64,000 nucleotides of DNA from Apostichopus japonicus (taxonomy: Eukaryota; Echinodermata; Holothuroidea; Aspidochirotida; Stichopodidae). Below are positions 39,875 to 53,400 of the stretch, one piece after another. Numbering within the stretch: position 1 is the first letter of the stretch; each line of letters starts with the position of its first letter. The notes under the pieces were generated by a model. It did not search any database and had not been told where the DNA came from. It was given only the letters and a program-made list of their open reading frames with translations. Position numbers and translations under genes: made by a program. The DNA lies in the NCBI RefSeq assembly GCF_037975245.1, contig NC_092561.1, forward strand, positions 11,717,001 to 11,781,000, written 5' to 3'.

Positions 39875-42697
39875 CGAATGTGCGGAACCGATCTATCGCA
39901 TGTGCGGTACTGATCAATCGAATGTGTGTTAACGATCAATCGAATGTGCGGTACCGATCAATCGAATGTGCGGTACCGATCCAGCGAATGTGCGGAACCG
40001 ATCAATCGAATGTTCGGTACCGATCAATCGAATGTGCGGTACCGATCCAGCGAAAGTGCGGAACCGATCTATCGAATGTTCGGTACCGATAGATCGAGTG
40101 TGCGGTATCGATTAATCGAATGTTCGGTACCGATCGATCGATGTTCGGTATCGATCAATCGAATGTGCGGTACCGATTAATCGAATGTGCGGTACCGATC
40201 ATTCGAATGTGCCTTACCGATCAATCGAATATGCGTTACCGATCATTCGAATGTGCGGAACCGATCAATCGAATGTGCGTTACCGATCAATCGAATGTTC
40301 GGTAACGATCGATCGAATGTGCGGTATCGATCAATCGAATGTGCGAAACAGATCAATCGAATGTGCGGTACCGATCAAACGAATGTTCGGTACCGATTGA
40401 TCGAAAGGGCGGTATCGATCGATCGAATGTGCGGTATCGATCGATCGAATGTGCAGTACCGATCAATCGAATGTGCGATACAGATCGATCGAATGTGCGG
40501 TACCGATCAATCGAATGTGCGGAACCAATCAATCGATTGTGCGTTACCAATCAATCGAATGATCGGTAACGATCATTCGAATGTGCGATACAGATCGATC
40601 GAATGTGCGGTACCGATCAATCGAATTTGCGGAACCAATCAATCGATTGTGCGTTACCGATCAATCGAATGATCGGTAACGATCGATCAAATGTGCGTTA
40701 CCGATCAGTCGAATGTGCGGTACCGATCAATCGAATGTGCGTTACCGATCAGTCGAATGTGCGGAACCGATCAATCGAATGTTCGTTACCGATGAATCGA
40801 TTGTTCGGTAACGATCGATCGAATCTGCGGTATCGATCAATCGAATGTTCAGTACCGATCGATCGAATGTTCGGTACCGATCAATCGAATGTTCGGTACC
40901 GATCAATCGAATGTGCTGTAACGCTTAATCGAATGTGCGCTACCGATCAATCGAATGTGCGTTACCGATCAATCGAATGTTCGGTAACGATCGATCGAAT
41001 GTGCGTTACCGATCAGTCGAATGTGCGTTACTGATCAGTCGAATGTTCGGTACCGATCGATCGAATGTGTGGTACCGATCAATCGAATGTGCGGTACAGA
41101 TCGATCGAATGTGCGGTACCGATCAATCGAATGTGCGGAACCAATCAATCGAATGTGCGGTACCGATCTATCGAATGTGCGGTATAAATGAGTCGAATGT
41201 GCGGTACCGATCAATCGAATGTGCGGTACCGATCTATCGAATGTGCGGTACCAATCAATCGTTTGTGTGGTAACGATCAATCGAATGTGCGGTATCGATC
41301 AATCGAATGTGCGGTACCGATCCAGCGAAAGTGCGGAACCGATCTATCGAATGTTCGGTACCGATAGATCGAGTGTGCGGTATCGATTAATCGAATGTTC
41401 GGTACCGATCGATCGATGTTCGGTATCGATCAATCGAATGTGCGGTACCGATTACTCGAATGTGTGGTACCGATCAATCGAATGTGCGGTACAGATCGAT
41501 CGAATGTGCGGTACCGATCAATCGAATGTGCGGAACCAATCAATCGAATGTGCGGTACCGATCTATCGAATGTGCGGTATAAATGAGTCGAATGTGCGGT
41601 ACCGATCAATCGAATGTGCGGAACCGATCTATCGCATGTGCGGTACTGATCAATCGAATGTGTGTTAACGATCAATCGAATGTGCGGTACCGATCAATCG
41701 AATGTGCGGTACCGATCCAGCGAATGTGCGGAACCGATCAATCGAATGTTCGGTACCGATCAATCGAATGTGCGGTACCGATCCAGCGAAAGTGCGGAAC
41801 CGATCTATCGAATGTTCGGTACCGATAGATCGAGTGTGCGGTATCGATTAATCGAATGTTCGGTACCGATCGATCGATGTTCGGTATCGATCAATCGAAT
41901 GTGCGGTACCGATTAATCGAATGTGCGGTACCGATCATTCGAATGTGCCTTACCGATCAATCGAATATGCGTTACCGATCATTCGAATGTGCGGAACCGA
42001 TCAATCGAATGTGCGTTACCGATCAATCGAATGTTCGGTAACGATCGATCGAATGTGCGGTATCGATCAATCGAATGTGCGAAACAGATCAATCGAATGT
42101 GCGGTACCGATCAAACGAATGTTCGGTACCGATTGATCGAAAGGGCGGTATCGATCGATCGAATGTGCGGTATCGATCGATCGAATGTGCAGTACCGATC
42201 AATCGAATGTGCGATACAGATCGATCGAATGTGCGGTACCGATCAATCGAATGTGCGGAACCAATCAATCGATTGTGCGTTACCAATCAATCGAATGATC
42301 GGTAACGATCATTCGAATGTGCGATACAGATCGATCGAATGTGCGGTACCGATCAATCGAATTTGCGGAACCAATCAATCGATTGTGCGTTACCGATCAA
42401 TCGAATGATCGGTAACGATCGATCGAATGTGCGTTACCGATCAGTCGAATGTGCGGTACCGATCAATCGAATGTGCGTTACCGATCAGTCGAATGTGCGG
42501 AACCGATCAATCGAATGTTCGTTACCGATGAATCGATTGTTCGGTAACGATCGATCGAATCTGCGGTATCGATCAATCGAATGTTCAGTACCGATCGATC
42601 GAATGTTCGGTACCGATCAATCGAATGTTCGGTACCGATCAATCGAATGTGCTGTAACGCTTAATCAAATGTGCGCTACCGATCAATCGAATGTGCG
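39875..42697 (+). repeat. Tandem HOR, period 1,736 bp (79 monomers, two of 21 bp)
   Basis: 39,875-40,961 recurs at 41,611-42,697. The order includes GATCTATCGCATG, the CAGCGAAAGTG unit, the 21-bp GATCGATGTTCGG unit, GCCTTACC, GATCAAACG, GATTGATCGAAAGGG and GAATGATCGG. A partial third copy of the CAGCGAAAG to GATGTTCGG block lies at about 41,320-41,450. Domain II has this block once in each of its two related places. Confidence 0.88.
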
Positions 42698-44468
42698 GTA
42701 CCGATCCATCGAATGTGCGGAACCGATCAATCGAATGTGCGTTACCGATCAATCGAATGTTCGGTAACGATCGATCGAATGTGCGGTATCGATTAATCGA
42801 ATGTTCAGTATCGATCGATCGAATGTTCGGTATCGATCGATGGAATGTTCGGTACCGATGAATCTAATGTGCGGTACCGATCAATCGAATGTGCAGTAAC
42901 GCTTAATCGAATGTGCGGTACCGATCAATCGAATGTGCAGTACCGATCAATCGAATGTGCGGTACCGATCAATCGAATGTGCGGTATCGATCAATCGAAT
43001 GAGCGTTACCGATTAATAGAATGTGCGTTACTGATTGATCGAATGTTCGGTACCGATCGATCGAATGTGTGGTACCGATCAATCGAGTGTGCGATACCGA
43101 TCTATCGAATGTGCGGAACCGATCAATCGAATGTGTGTTAACGATCAATCGAATGTGCGTTACCGATCAATCGAATGTGCGTTACCGATCAATCGAATGT
43201 TTGTTACCGATCAGTCCAATGTGCGGTACTGATCAATCGAATGTTCGGTATTGATCGATCGAATGTGCGATACCGATCAATGGAATGTGCGGTACCGATC
43301 AATCGAATGTGCGGTACAGATCGATCGAATGTGCGGTACCGATCAATCGAATGTGCGGAACCAATCAATCGAATGTGCGGTATCGATCAATCGAATGTGC
43401 GTTACCGATCAGTCGAATGTGCGTTACTGATCAATCGAATGTTCGGTACCGATCGATCGAATGTGTGGTACCGATCAATCAAATGTGCGGTACAGATCGA
43501 TCGAATGTGCGGTACCGATCAATTGAATGTGCGGAACCAATCAATCGAATGTGCGTTACCGATCAATCGAATGTGCGGTATAAATGAGTCGAATGTGCGG
43601 TACCGATCAATCGAATGTGCGGTACCGATCTATCGAATGTTCGGAATCGATGAATCAAATGTGCGTTACCAGTCAATCGAATGTGCGGTACCGATCAATC
43701 GAATGTGCGTTAACGATCAATCGAATGTGCGTTACCGATCAATCGAATGTTCGGTACCGATCAATCGAATGTGCGGTACCGATCAGTCGAATGTGCGTTA
43801 CTGATCAGTCGAATGTTCGGTACCGATCGATAGAATGTGTGGTACCGATCAATCGAATGTGCGGTACAGATCGATCGAATGTGCGGTACCGATCAATCGA
43901 ATGTGCGGAACCAATCAATCGAATGTGCGGTACCGATCTATCGAATGTGCGGTATAAATGAGTCGAATGTGCGGTACCGATCAATCGAATGTGCGGTACC
44001 GATCTATCGAATGTTCGGAATCGATGAATCAAATGTGCGTTACCGGTCAATCGAATGTGCGGTACCGATCAATCGAATGTGCGTTAACGATCAATCGAAT
44101 GTGCGTTACCGATCAATCGAATGTTCGGTACCGATCAATCGAATGTGCGGTACCGATCAATCGAATGTGCGGTATCGATCAATCGAATGTGCGTTACCGA
44201 TCAGTCGAATGTGCGTTACTGATCAGTCGAATGTTCGGTACCGATCGATCGAATGTGTGGTACCGATCAATCGAATGTGCGGTACAGATCGATCGAATGT
44301 GCGGTACCGATCAATCGACTGTGCGGAACCAATCAATCGAATGTGCGGTACCGATCTATCGAATGTGCGGTATAAATGAGTCGAATGTGCGGTACCGATC
44401 AATCGAATGTGCGGTACCGATCTATCGAATGTGCGGTACCAATCAATCGAATGTGTGTTAACGATCAA

Positions 44469-44930
44469 TCGAATGTGCCTAACCGATCAATCGAACGTGC
44501 GGTATCAATGAATCAAATGTGCGGTATCGATCAATCGAATGTGCAGAACTGATCAATCGAATGTGCGGAACCGATCAATCGAATGTGCGGTACCGATGAA
44601 TCGAATGCTCGGTATCGATTAATGGAATGTTCGGCACCGGTGAATCGAATGTGCGGTATCGATCAATCGAATGTTCGGTACCGATCGATCGAATGTGCGG
44701 ACCCGATCGATCGAATGTGCGGTATCGATCAATCGAATGTGCGGACCCCATCGATCGAATGTGCGGTACCGATCAATCGAATGTGCGGTACCGATCAATC
44801 GAACGTGCGGTATACCGATCAATCGAATGTGCGGTACTGATCCATCGAATGTGCGGAACAGATCAATCGAATGTGTGGTACCGATCAATCGAATGTGCCT
44901 AACCGATCAATCGAACGTGCGGTATCAATG
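44469..44930 (+). repeat. B-to-C junction, repeated at 58,497-58,970
   Basis: The B tail (GTGTGTTAACG, GCCTAACCG, GTATCAATGAATC, GGAACTGATC) passes into C units (GATTAATGG, GGCACCGGTGAATCG, CGGACCCGATCG). The same succession is found at 58,497-58,970, offset 14,024 to 14,068 bp, with 44 extra bp in the later copy at the transition. So the junction has been copied as a unit. Matching B-tail units extend upstream to about 44,110 and 58,130. Confidence 0.85.
44809..44832 (+). repeat. 24-bp unit with GGTATACC, type example
   Basis: Two extra bases (TA) turn GGTACC into GGTATACC, itself a palindrome. Most copies follow a CGAACGTGC unit. A second 24-bp form has GGTGTACC (first copy at 17,627). Both forms are frequent only in family C; GTATACC also occurs at about 3,592 and 5,863 in another context. 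Confidence 0.9.
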
Positions 44931-45628
44931 AATCAAATGTGCGGTATCGATCAATCGAATGTGCGGAACTGATCGATCGAATGTGCGTTAACGATCAATC
45001 GAATGTTCGGTACCGATCGATCGAATGTGCGGAACCGATCAATCGAATGTTCGGTACCGATGAATCGAATGTTCGGTATCGATTAATGGAATGTTCGGCA
45101 CCGGTGAATCGAATGTGCGGTATCGATCAATCGAATGTTCGGTACCGATCGATCGAATGTGCGGAACCGATCAATCAAATGTTCGGTATCGATTAATCGA
45201 ATGTTCGGCACCGGTGAATCGAATGTGCGGTATCGATCAATCGACTGTGCGGTACCGATCAATCGAACGTGCGGTATACCGATCGATCGAATGTGCGGTA
45301 CCGATCAATCGAATGTTCGGTATTGATCAATCGAATGTGCGATACCGATCAATCGAATGTGCGGAACAGATCAATCGAATGTGCGGTACCGATCAATCGA
45401 ATGTGCGGTACAGATCGATCGAATGTGCGGACCCGATCGATCGAATGTGCGGTATCGATCAATCGAATGTGCGGACCCGATCGATCGAATGTGCGGTACC
45501 GATCAATCGAATGTGCGGTACCGATCAATCGAACGTGCGGTATACCGATCAATCGAATGTGCGGTACTGATCCATCGAATGTGCGGAACAGATCAATCGA
45601 ATGTGTGGTACCGATCAATAGAATGTTC

Positions 45629-45650
45629 GGTACCGAGCCATCAAATTTAC
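45629..45650 (+). repeat. Family-C landmark unit with GAGCCATCAAATTTAC
   Basis: The unit differs from the consensus at several positions including the usually constant CGAATG block. The GAGCC motif starts at 45,635, 49,087, 54,464, 58,973, 61,252 and 62,824. It is always followed by GAAACCGATCAATCGAAAG. Its spacing (3,452, 5,377, 4,509, 2,279 and 1,572 bp) marks the turns of the C-family HOR. Confidence 0.93.
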
Positions 45651-47451
45651 GAAACCGATCAATCGAAAGTGCGTTACCGACCTATCGAATGTGCGGTACC
45701 GATCAATCGAATGTGTGTTAACGATCAATCGAATGTGCGTTACCGATCAATCGAATGTTCGGAATCGATGAATCAAATGTGCGTTACCGGTCAATCGAAT
45801 GTGCGTTAACGATCAATCGAATGTGCGTTACCGATCAATCGAAAGTTCGGTACCGATCAATCGAATGTGCTGTAACGCTTAATCGAATGTGCGGTACCGA
45901 TCAATCGAATGTGCAGTACCGATCAATCGAATGTTCGGTACCGATCAATCGAATGTGCGGTACCGATCAATCGAATGTGCGTTACCGATTAATAGAATGT
46001 GCGTTACTGATTGATCGAATGTTCGGTACCGATCGATCGAATGTGTGGTACCGATCAATCGAGTGTGCGATACCGATCTATCGAATGTGCGGTACCGATC
46101 AATCGAATGTGTGTTAACGATCAGTCGAATGTGCGTTACCGATCAATCGAATGTGCGGTACCGATTTATCGAATGTGCGGTACCGATCAATCGAATGTGC
46201 GGAACTGATCGATCGAATGTGCGTTAACGATCAATCGAATGTTCGGTACCGATCGATCGAATGTGCGGAACCGATGAATCGAATGTTCGGTATCGATTAA
46301 TCGAATGTTCGGCACCGGTGAATCGAATGTGCGGTATCGATCAATCGAATGTGCGGTACCGATCAATCGAACGTGCGGTATACCGATCGATCGAATGTGC
46401 GGTACCGATCAATCGAATGTTCGGTATTGATCGATCGAATGTGCGATACCGATCAATCGAATGTGCGGAACAGATCAATCGAATGTGCGGTACCGATCAA
46501 TCGAATGTGCGGTACAGATCGATCGAATGTGCGGTACCGATCAATCGAATGTGCGGAACCAATCAATCGAATGTGCGGTATCGATCAATCGAATGTGCGT
46601 TACCGATCAGTCGAATGTGCGTTACCGATCAGTCGAATGTGCGGAACCGATCAATCGAATGTTCGGTATCGATTAATCGAATGTTCGGCACCGGTGAATC
46701 GAATGTGCGGTATCGATCAATCGAATGTGCGGTACCGATCAATCGAACGTGCGGTGTACCGATCAATCGAAGGTGCGGTACTGATCAATCGAATGTGCGT
46801 TACTGATCAATCGAATGTTCGGTACCGATCGATCGAATGTGTGGTACCGATCAATCGAATGTGCGGAACCAATCAATCGAATGTTCGGTATCGATCAATC
46901 GACTGTGCGGTACCGATCAATCGAACGTGCGGTATACCGATCAATCGAATGTGCGGTACTGATCAATCGAATGTTCGGTATTGATCGATCGAATGTGCGA
47001 TACCGATCAATCGAATGTGCGGAACCGATCAATCGAATGTGCGGTACAGATCGATCGAATGTGCGGTACCGATCAATCGAATGTGCGGAACCAATCAATC
47101 GAATGTGCGGTATCGATCAATCGAATGTGCGTTACCGATCAGTCGAATGTGCGTTACCGATCAGTCGAATGTGCGGAACCGATCAAACGAATGTTCGGTA
47201 TCGATTAATCGAATGTTCGGCACCGGTGAATCGAATGTGCGGTATCGATCAATCGAATGTGCGGTACCGATCAATCGAACGTGCGGTGTACCGATCAATC
47301 GAATGTGCGGTACTGATCAATCGAATGTGCGTTACTGATCAATCGAATGTTCGGTACCGATCGATCGAATGTGTGGTACCGATCAATCGAATGTGCGGAA
47401 CCAATCAATCGAATGTGCGGTATCGATCAATCGACTGTGCGGTACCGATCA

Positions 47452-50400
47452 ATCGAACGTGCGGTATACCGATCAATCGAATGTGCGGTACTGATCAATC
47501 GAATGTTCGGTATTGATCGATCGAATGTGCGATACCGATCAATCGAATGTGCGGAACCGATCAATCGAATGTGCGGTACCGATCAATCGAATGTGCGGTA
47601 CAGATCGATCGAATGTGCGGTACCGATCAATCGAATGTGCGGAACCAATCAATCGAATGTGCGGTATCGATCAATCGAATGTGCGTTACCGATCAGTCGA
47701 ATGTGCGTTACCGATCAGTCGAATGTGCGGAACCGATCAATCGAATGTTCGGTATCGATTAATCGAATGTTCGGCACCGGTGAATCGAATGTGCGGTATC
47801 GATCAATCGAATGTGCGGTATACCGATCAATCGAACGTGCGGTGTACCGATCAATCGAATGTGCGGTACCGATCAATCGAATGTGTGTTAACGATCAATC
47901 GAATGTGCCTAACCGATCAATCGAACGTGCGGAATCAATGAATCAAATGTGCGGTATCGATCAATCGAATGTGCGGAACTGATCGATCGAATGTGCGGTA
48001 TAAATGAGTCGAATGTACGGTACCGATCAATCGAATGTGCGGTACCGATCTATCGAATGTGCGGTACCGATTAATCGAATGTGTGTTAACGATCAATCGA
48101 ATGTGCCTAACCGATCAATCGAACGTGCGGTATCAATGAATCAAATGTGCGGTATCGATCAATCGAATGTGCGGAACTGATCGATCGAATGTGCGTTAAC
48201 GATCAATCGAATGTTCGGTACCGATCGATCGAATGTGCGGAACCGATCAATCGAATGTTCGGTATCGATTAATCGAATGTGCGCTACAGATCGATCGAAT
48301 GTGCGGTACCGATCAATCGAATGTTCGGTACCGATCAATCGAATGTGCTGTAACGCTTAATCGAATGTGCGGAACCAATCAATCGAATGTGCGGTATCGA
48401 TCAATCGAATGTGCGTTACCGATCAGTCGAATGTGCGTTACCGATCAATCGAATGTGCGGAACCGATCAATCGAATGTTCGGTATCGATTAATCGAATGT
48501 TCGGCACCGGTGAATCGAATGTGCGGTATCGATCAATCGAATGTGCGGTACCGATCAATCGAACGTGCGGTGTACCGATCAATCGAATGTGCGTTACTCA
48601 TCAATCGAATGTTCGGTACCGATCGATCGAATGTGTGGTACCGATCAATCGAGTGTGCGGAACCAATCAATCGAATGTTCGGTATCGATCAATCGACTGT
48701 GCGGTACCGATCAATCGAACGTGCGGTATACCGATCAATCGAATGTGCGGTACTGATCAATCGAATGTTCGGTATTGATCGATCGAATGTGCGATACCGA
48801 TCAATCGAATGTGCGTTACCGATCAGTCGAATGTGCGTTACCGATCAGTCGAATGTGCGGAACCGATCAATCGAATGTTCGGTATCGATTAATCGAATGT
48901 TCGGCACCGATGAATCGAATGTGCGGTATCGATCAATCGAATGTGCGGTACCGATCAATCGAACGTGCGGTGTACCGATCAATCGAATGTGCGGTACTGA
49001 TCAATCGAATGTGCGTTACTGATCAATCGAATGTTCGGTACCGATCGATCGAATGTGTGGTACCGATCAATCGAATGTGCGGAACCGAGCCATCAAATTT
49101 ACGAAACCGATCAATCGAAAGTGCGTTACCGACCTATCGAATGTGCGGTACCGATCAATCGAATGTGTGTTAACGATCAATCGAATGTGCGTTACCGATC
49201 AATCGAATGTTCGGAATCGATGAATCAAATGTGCGTTACCGGTCAATCGAATGTGCGTTAACGATCAATCGAATGTGCGTTACCGATCAATCGAAAGTTC
49301 GGTACCGATCAATCGAATGTGCTGTAACGCTTAATCGAATGTGCGGTACCGATCAATCGAATGTGCAGTACCGATCAATCGAATGTTCGGTACCGATCAA
49401 TCGAATGTGCGGTGTACCGATCAATCGAATGTGCGTTACCGATTAATAGAATGTGCGTTACTGATTGATCGAATGTTCGGTACCGATCTATCGAATGTGC
49501 GGTACCGATCAATCGAATGTGTGTTAACGATCAATCGAATGTGCGTTACCGATCAATCGAATGTGCGGTACCGATTTATCGAATGTGCGGTACCGATCAA
49601 TCGAATGTGCGGAACTGATCGATCGAATGTGCGTTAACGATCAATCGAATGTTCGGTACCGATCGATCGAATGTGCGGAACCGATGAATCGAATGTTCGG
49701 TATCGATTAATCGAATGTTCGGCACCGGTGAATCGAATGTGCGGTATCGATCAATCGAATGTTCGGTACCGATCGATCGAATGTGCGGACCCGATCGATC
49801 GAATGTTCGGTACCGATCGATCGAATGTGCGGAACCGATCAATCAAATGTTCGGTATCGATTAATCGAATGTTCGGCACCGGTGAATCGAATGTGCGGTA
49901 TCGATCAATCGACTGTGCGGTACCGATCAATCGAACGTGCGGTATACCGATCGATCGAATGTGCGGTACCGATCAATCGAATGTTCGGTATTGATCGATC
50001 GAATGTGCGATACCGATCAATCGAATGTGCGGAACAGATCAATCGAATGTGCGGTACCGATCAATCGAATGTTCGGCACCGGTGAATCGAATGTGCGGTA
50101 TCGATCAATCGAATGTGCGGTACCGATCAATCGAACGTGCGGTGTACCGATCAATCGAATGTGCGGTACTGATCAATCGAATGTGCGTTACTGATCAATC
50201 GAATGTTCGGTACCGATCGATCGAATGTGTGGTACCGATCAATCGAATGTGCGGAACCAATCAATCGAATGTGCGGTATCGATCAATCGACTGTGCGGTA
50301 CCGATCAATCGAACGTGCGGTATACCGATCAATCGAATGTGCGGTACTGATCAATCGAATGTTCGGTATTGATCGATCGAATGTGCGATACCGATCAATC

Positions 50401-53400
50401 GAATGTGCGGAACCGATCAATCGAATGTGCGGTACCGATCAATCGAATGTGCGGTACAGATCGATCGAATGTGCGGTACCGATCAATCGAATGTGCGGAA
50501 CCAATCAATCGAATGTGCGGTATCGATCAATCGAATGTGCGTTACCGATCAGTCGAATGTGCGTTACCGATCAGTCGAATGTGCGGAACCGATCAATCGA
50601 ATGTTCGGTATCGATTAATCGAATGTTCGGCACCGGTGAATCGAATGTGCGGTATCGATCAATCGAATGTGCGGTACCGATCAATCGAACGTGCGGTGTA
50701 CCGATCAATCGAATGTGCGGTACCGATCAATCGAATGTGTGTTAACGATCAATCGAATGTGCCTAACCGATCAATCGAACGTGCGGTATCAATGTATCAA
50801 ATGTTCGGTATCGATCAATCGAATGTGCGGAACTGATCGATCGAATGTGCGGTATAAATGAGTCGAATGTACGGTACCGATCAATCGAATGTGCGGTACC
50901 GATCTATCGAATGTGCGGTACCGATCAATCGAATGTGTGTTAACGATCAATCGAATGTGCCTAACCGATCAATCGAACGTGCGGTATCAATGAATCAAAT
51001 GTGCGGTATCGATCAATCGAATGTGCGGAACTGATCGATCGAATGTGCGTTAACGATCAATCGAATGTTCGGTACCGATCGATCGAATGTGCGGAACCGA
51101 TCAATCGAATGTTCGGTATCGATTAATCGAATGTGCGCTACAGATCGATCGAATGTGCGGTACCGATCAATCGAATGTTCGGTACCGATCAATCGAATGT
51201 GCTGTAACGCTTAATCGAATGTGCGGAACCAATCAATCGAATGTGCGGTATCGATCAATCGAATGTGCGTTACCGATCAGTCGAATGTGCGTTACCGATC
51301 AGTCGAATGTGCGGAACCGATCAATCGAATGTTCGGTATCGATTAATCGAATGTTCGGCACCGGTGAATCGAATGTGCGGTATCGATCAATCGAATGTGC
51401 GGTACCGATCAATCGAACGTGCGGTGTACCGATTAATCGAATGTGCGGTACTGATCAATCGAATGTGCGTTACTGATCAATCGAATGTTCGGTACCGATC
51501 GATCGAATGTGTGGTACCGATCAATCGAATGTGCGGAACCAATCAATCGAATGTTCGGTATCGATCAATCGACTGTGCGGTACCGATCAATCGAACGTGC
51601 GGTATACCGATCAATCGAATGTGCGGTACTGATCAATCGAATGTTCGGTATTGATCGATCGAATGTGCGATACCGATCAATCGAATGTGCGGAACCGATC
51701 AATCGAATGTGCGGTACAGATCGATCGAATGTGCGGTACCGATCAATCGAATGTTCGGCACCGGTGAATCGAATGTGCGGTATCGATCAATCGAATGTGC
51801 GGAACCGATCAATCGAACGTGCGGTGTACCGATTAATCGAATGTGCGGTACTGATCAATCGAATGTGCGTTACTGATCAATCGAATGTTCGGTACCGATC
51901 GATCGAATGTGTGGTACCGATCAATCGAATGTGCGGAACCAATCAATCGAATGTTCGGTATCGATCAATCGACTGTGCGGTACCGATCAATCGAACGTGC
52001 GGTATACCGATCAATCGAATGTGCGGTACTGATCAATCGAATGTTCGGTATTGATCGATCGAATGTGCGATACCGATCAATCGAATGTGCGGAACCGATC
52101 AATCGAATGTGCGGTACAGATCGATCGAATGTGCGGTACCGATCAATCGAATGTGCGGAACCAATCAATCGAATGTGCGGTATCGATCAATCGAATGTGC
52201 GTTACCGATCAGTCGAATGTGCGTTACCGATCAGTCGAATGTGCGGAACCGATCAATCGAATGTTCGGTATCGATTAATCGAATGTTCGGCACCGGTGAA
52301 TCGAATGTGCGGTATCGATCAATCGAATGTGCGGTACCGATCAATCGAAGTGCGGTGTACCGATCAATCGAATGTGCGGTACTGATCAATCGAATGTGCG
52401 TTACTGATCAATCGAATGTTAGGTACCGATCGATCGAATGTGTGGTACCGATCAATCGAATGTGCGGAACCAATCAATCGAATGTGCGGTATCGATAAAT
52501 CGACTGTGCGGTACCGATCAATCGAACGTGCGGTATACCGATCAATCGAATGTGCGGTACTGATCAATCGAATGTTCGGTATTGATCGATCGAATGTGCG
52601 ATACCGATCAATCGAATGTGCGGAACCGATCAATCGAATGTGCGGTACCGATCAATCGAATGTGCGGTACAGATCGATCGAATGTGCGGTACCGATCAAT
52701 CGAATGTGCGGAACCAATCAATCGAATGTGCGGTATCGATCAATCGAATGTGCGTTACCGATCAGTCGAATGTGCGTTACCGATCAGTCGAATGTGCGGA
52801 ACCGATCAATCGAATGTTCGGTATCGATTAATCGAACGTGCGGTATACCGATCAATCGAATGTGCGGTACTGATCAATCGAATGTTCGGTATTGATCGAT
52901 CGAATGTGCGATACCGATCAATCGAATGTGCGGAACCGATCAATCGAATGTGCGTTACCGATCAATCGAATGTGCGGTACAGATCGATCGAATGTGCGGT
53001 ACCGATCAATCGAATGTGCGGAACCAATCAATCGAATGTGCGGTATCGATCAATCGAATGTGCGTTACCGATCAGTCGAATGTGCGTTACCGATCAGTCG
53101 AATGTGCGGAACCGATCAATCGAATGTTCGGTATCGATTAATCGAATGTTCGGCACCGGTGAATCGAATGTGCGGTATCGATCAATCGAATGTGCGGTAC
53201 CGATCAATCGAACGTGCGGTGTACCGATCAATCGAATGTGCGGTACCGATCAATCGAATGTGTGTTAACGATCAATCGAATGTGCCTAACCGATCAATCG
53301 AACGTGCGGAATCAATGAATCAAATGTGCGGTATCGATCAATCGAATGTGCGGAACTGATCGATCGAATGTGCGGTATAAATGAGTCGAATGTACGGTAC

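Larger units (their letters stand above)
29633..44560 (+). repeat. Domain IV: family-B repeats, copy 2 of the giant duplication
   Basis: This domain repeats domain II in order. It shares the private markers at 30,898 (A7), 34,101 and 34,187. Relative to domain II it has gained about 2.29 kb at 35,540-37,830, 65 bp near 39,590-39,655 and a 1,736-bp duplication (39,875-42,697). It lacks about 2.16 kb that domain II has at about 17.6-19.75 kb. Its last part (about 43,300-44,530) matches 19,570-20,710, and after that domain II goes into family A while domain IV goes into family C. Confidence 0.87.
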
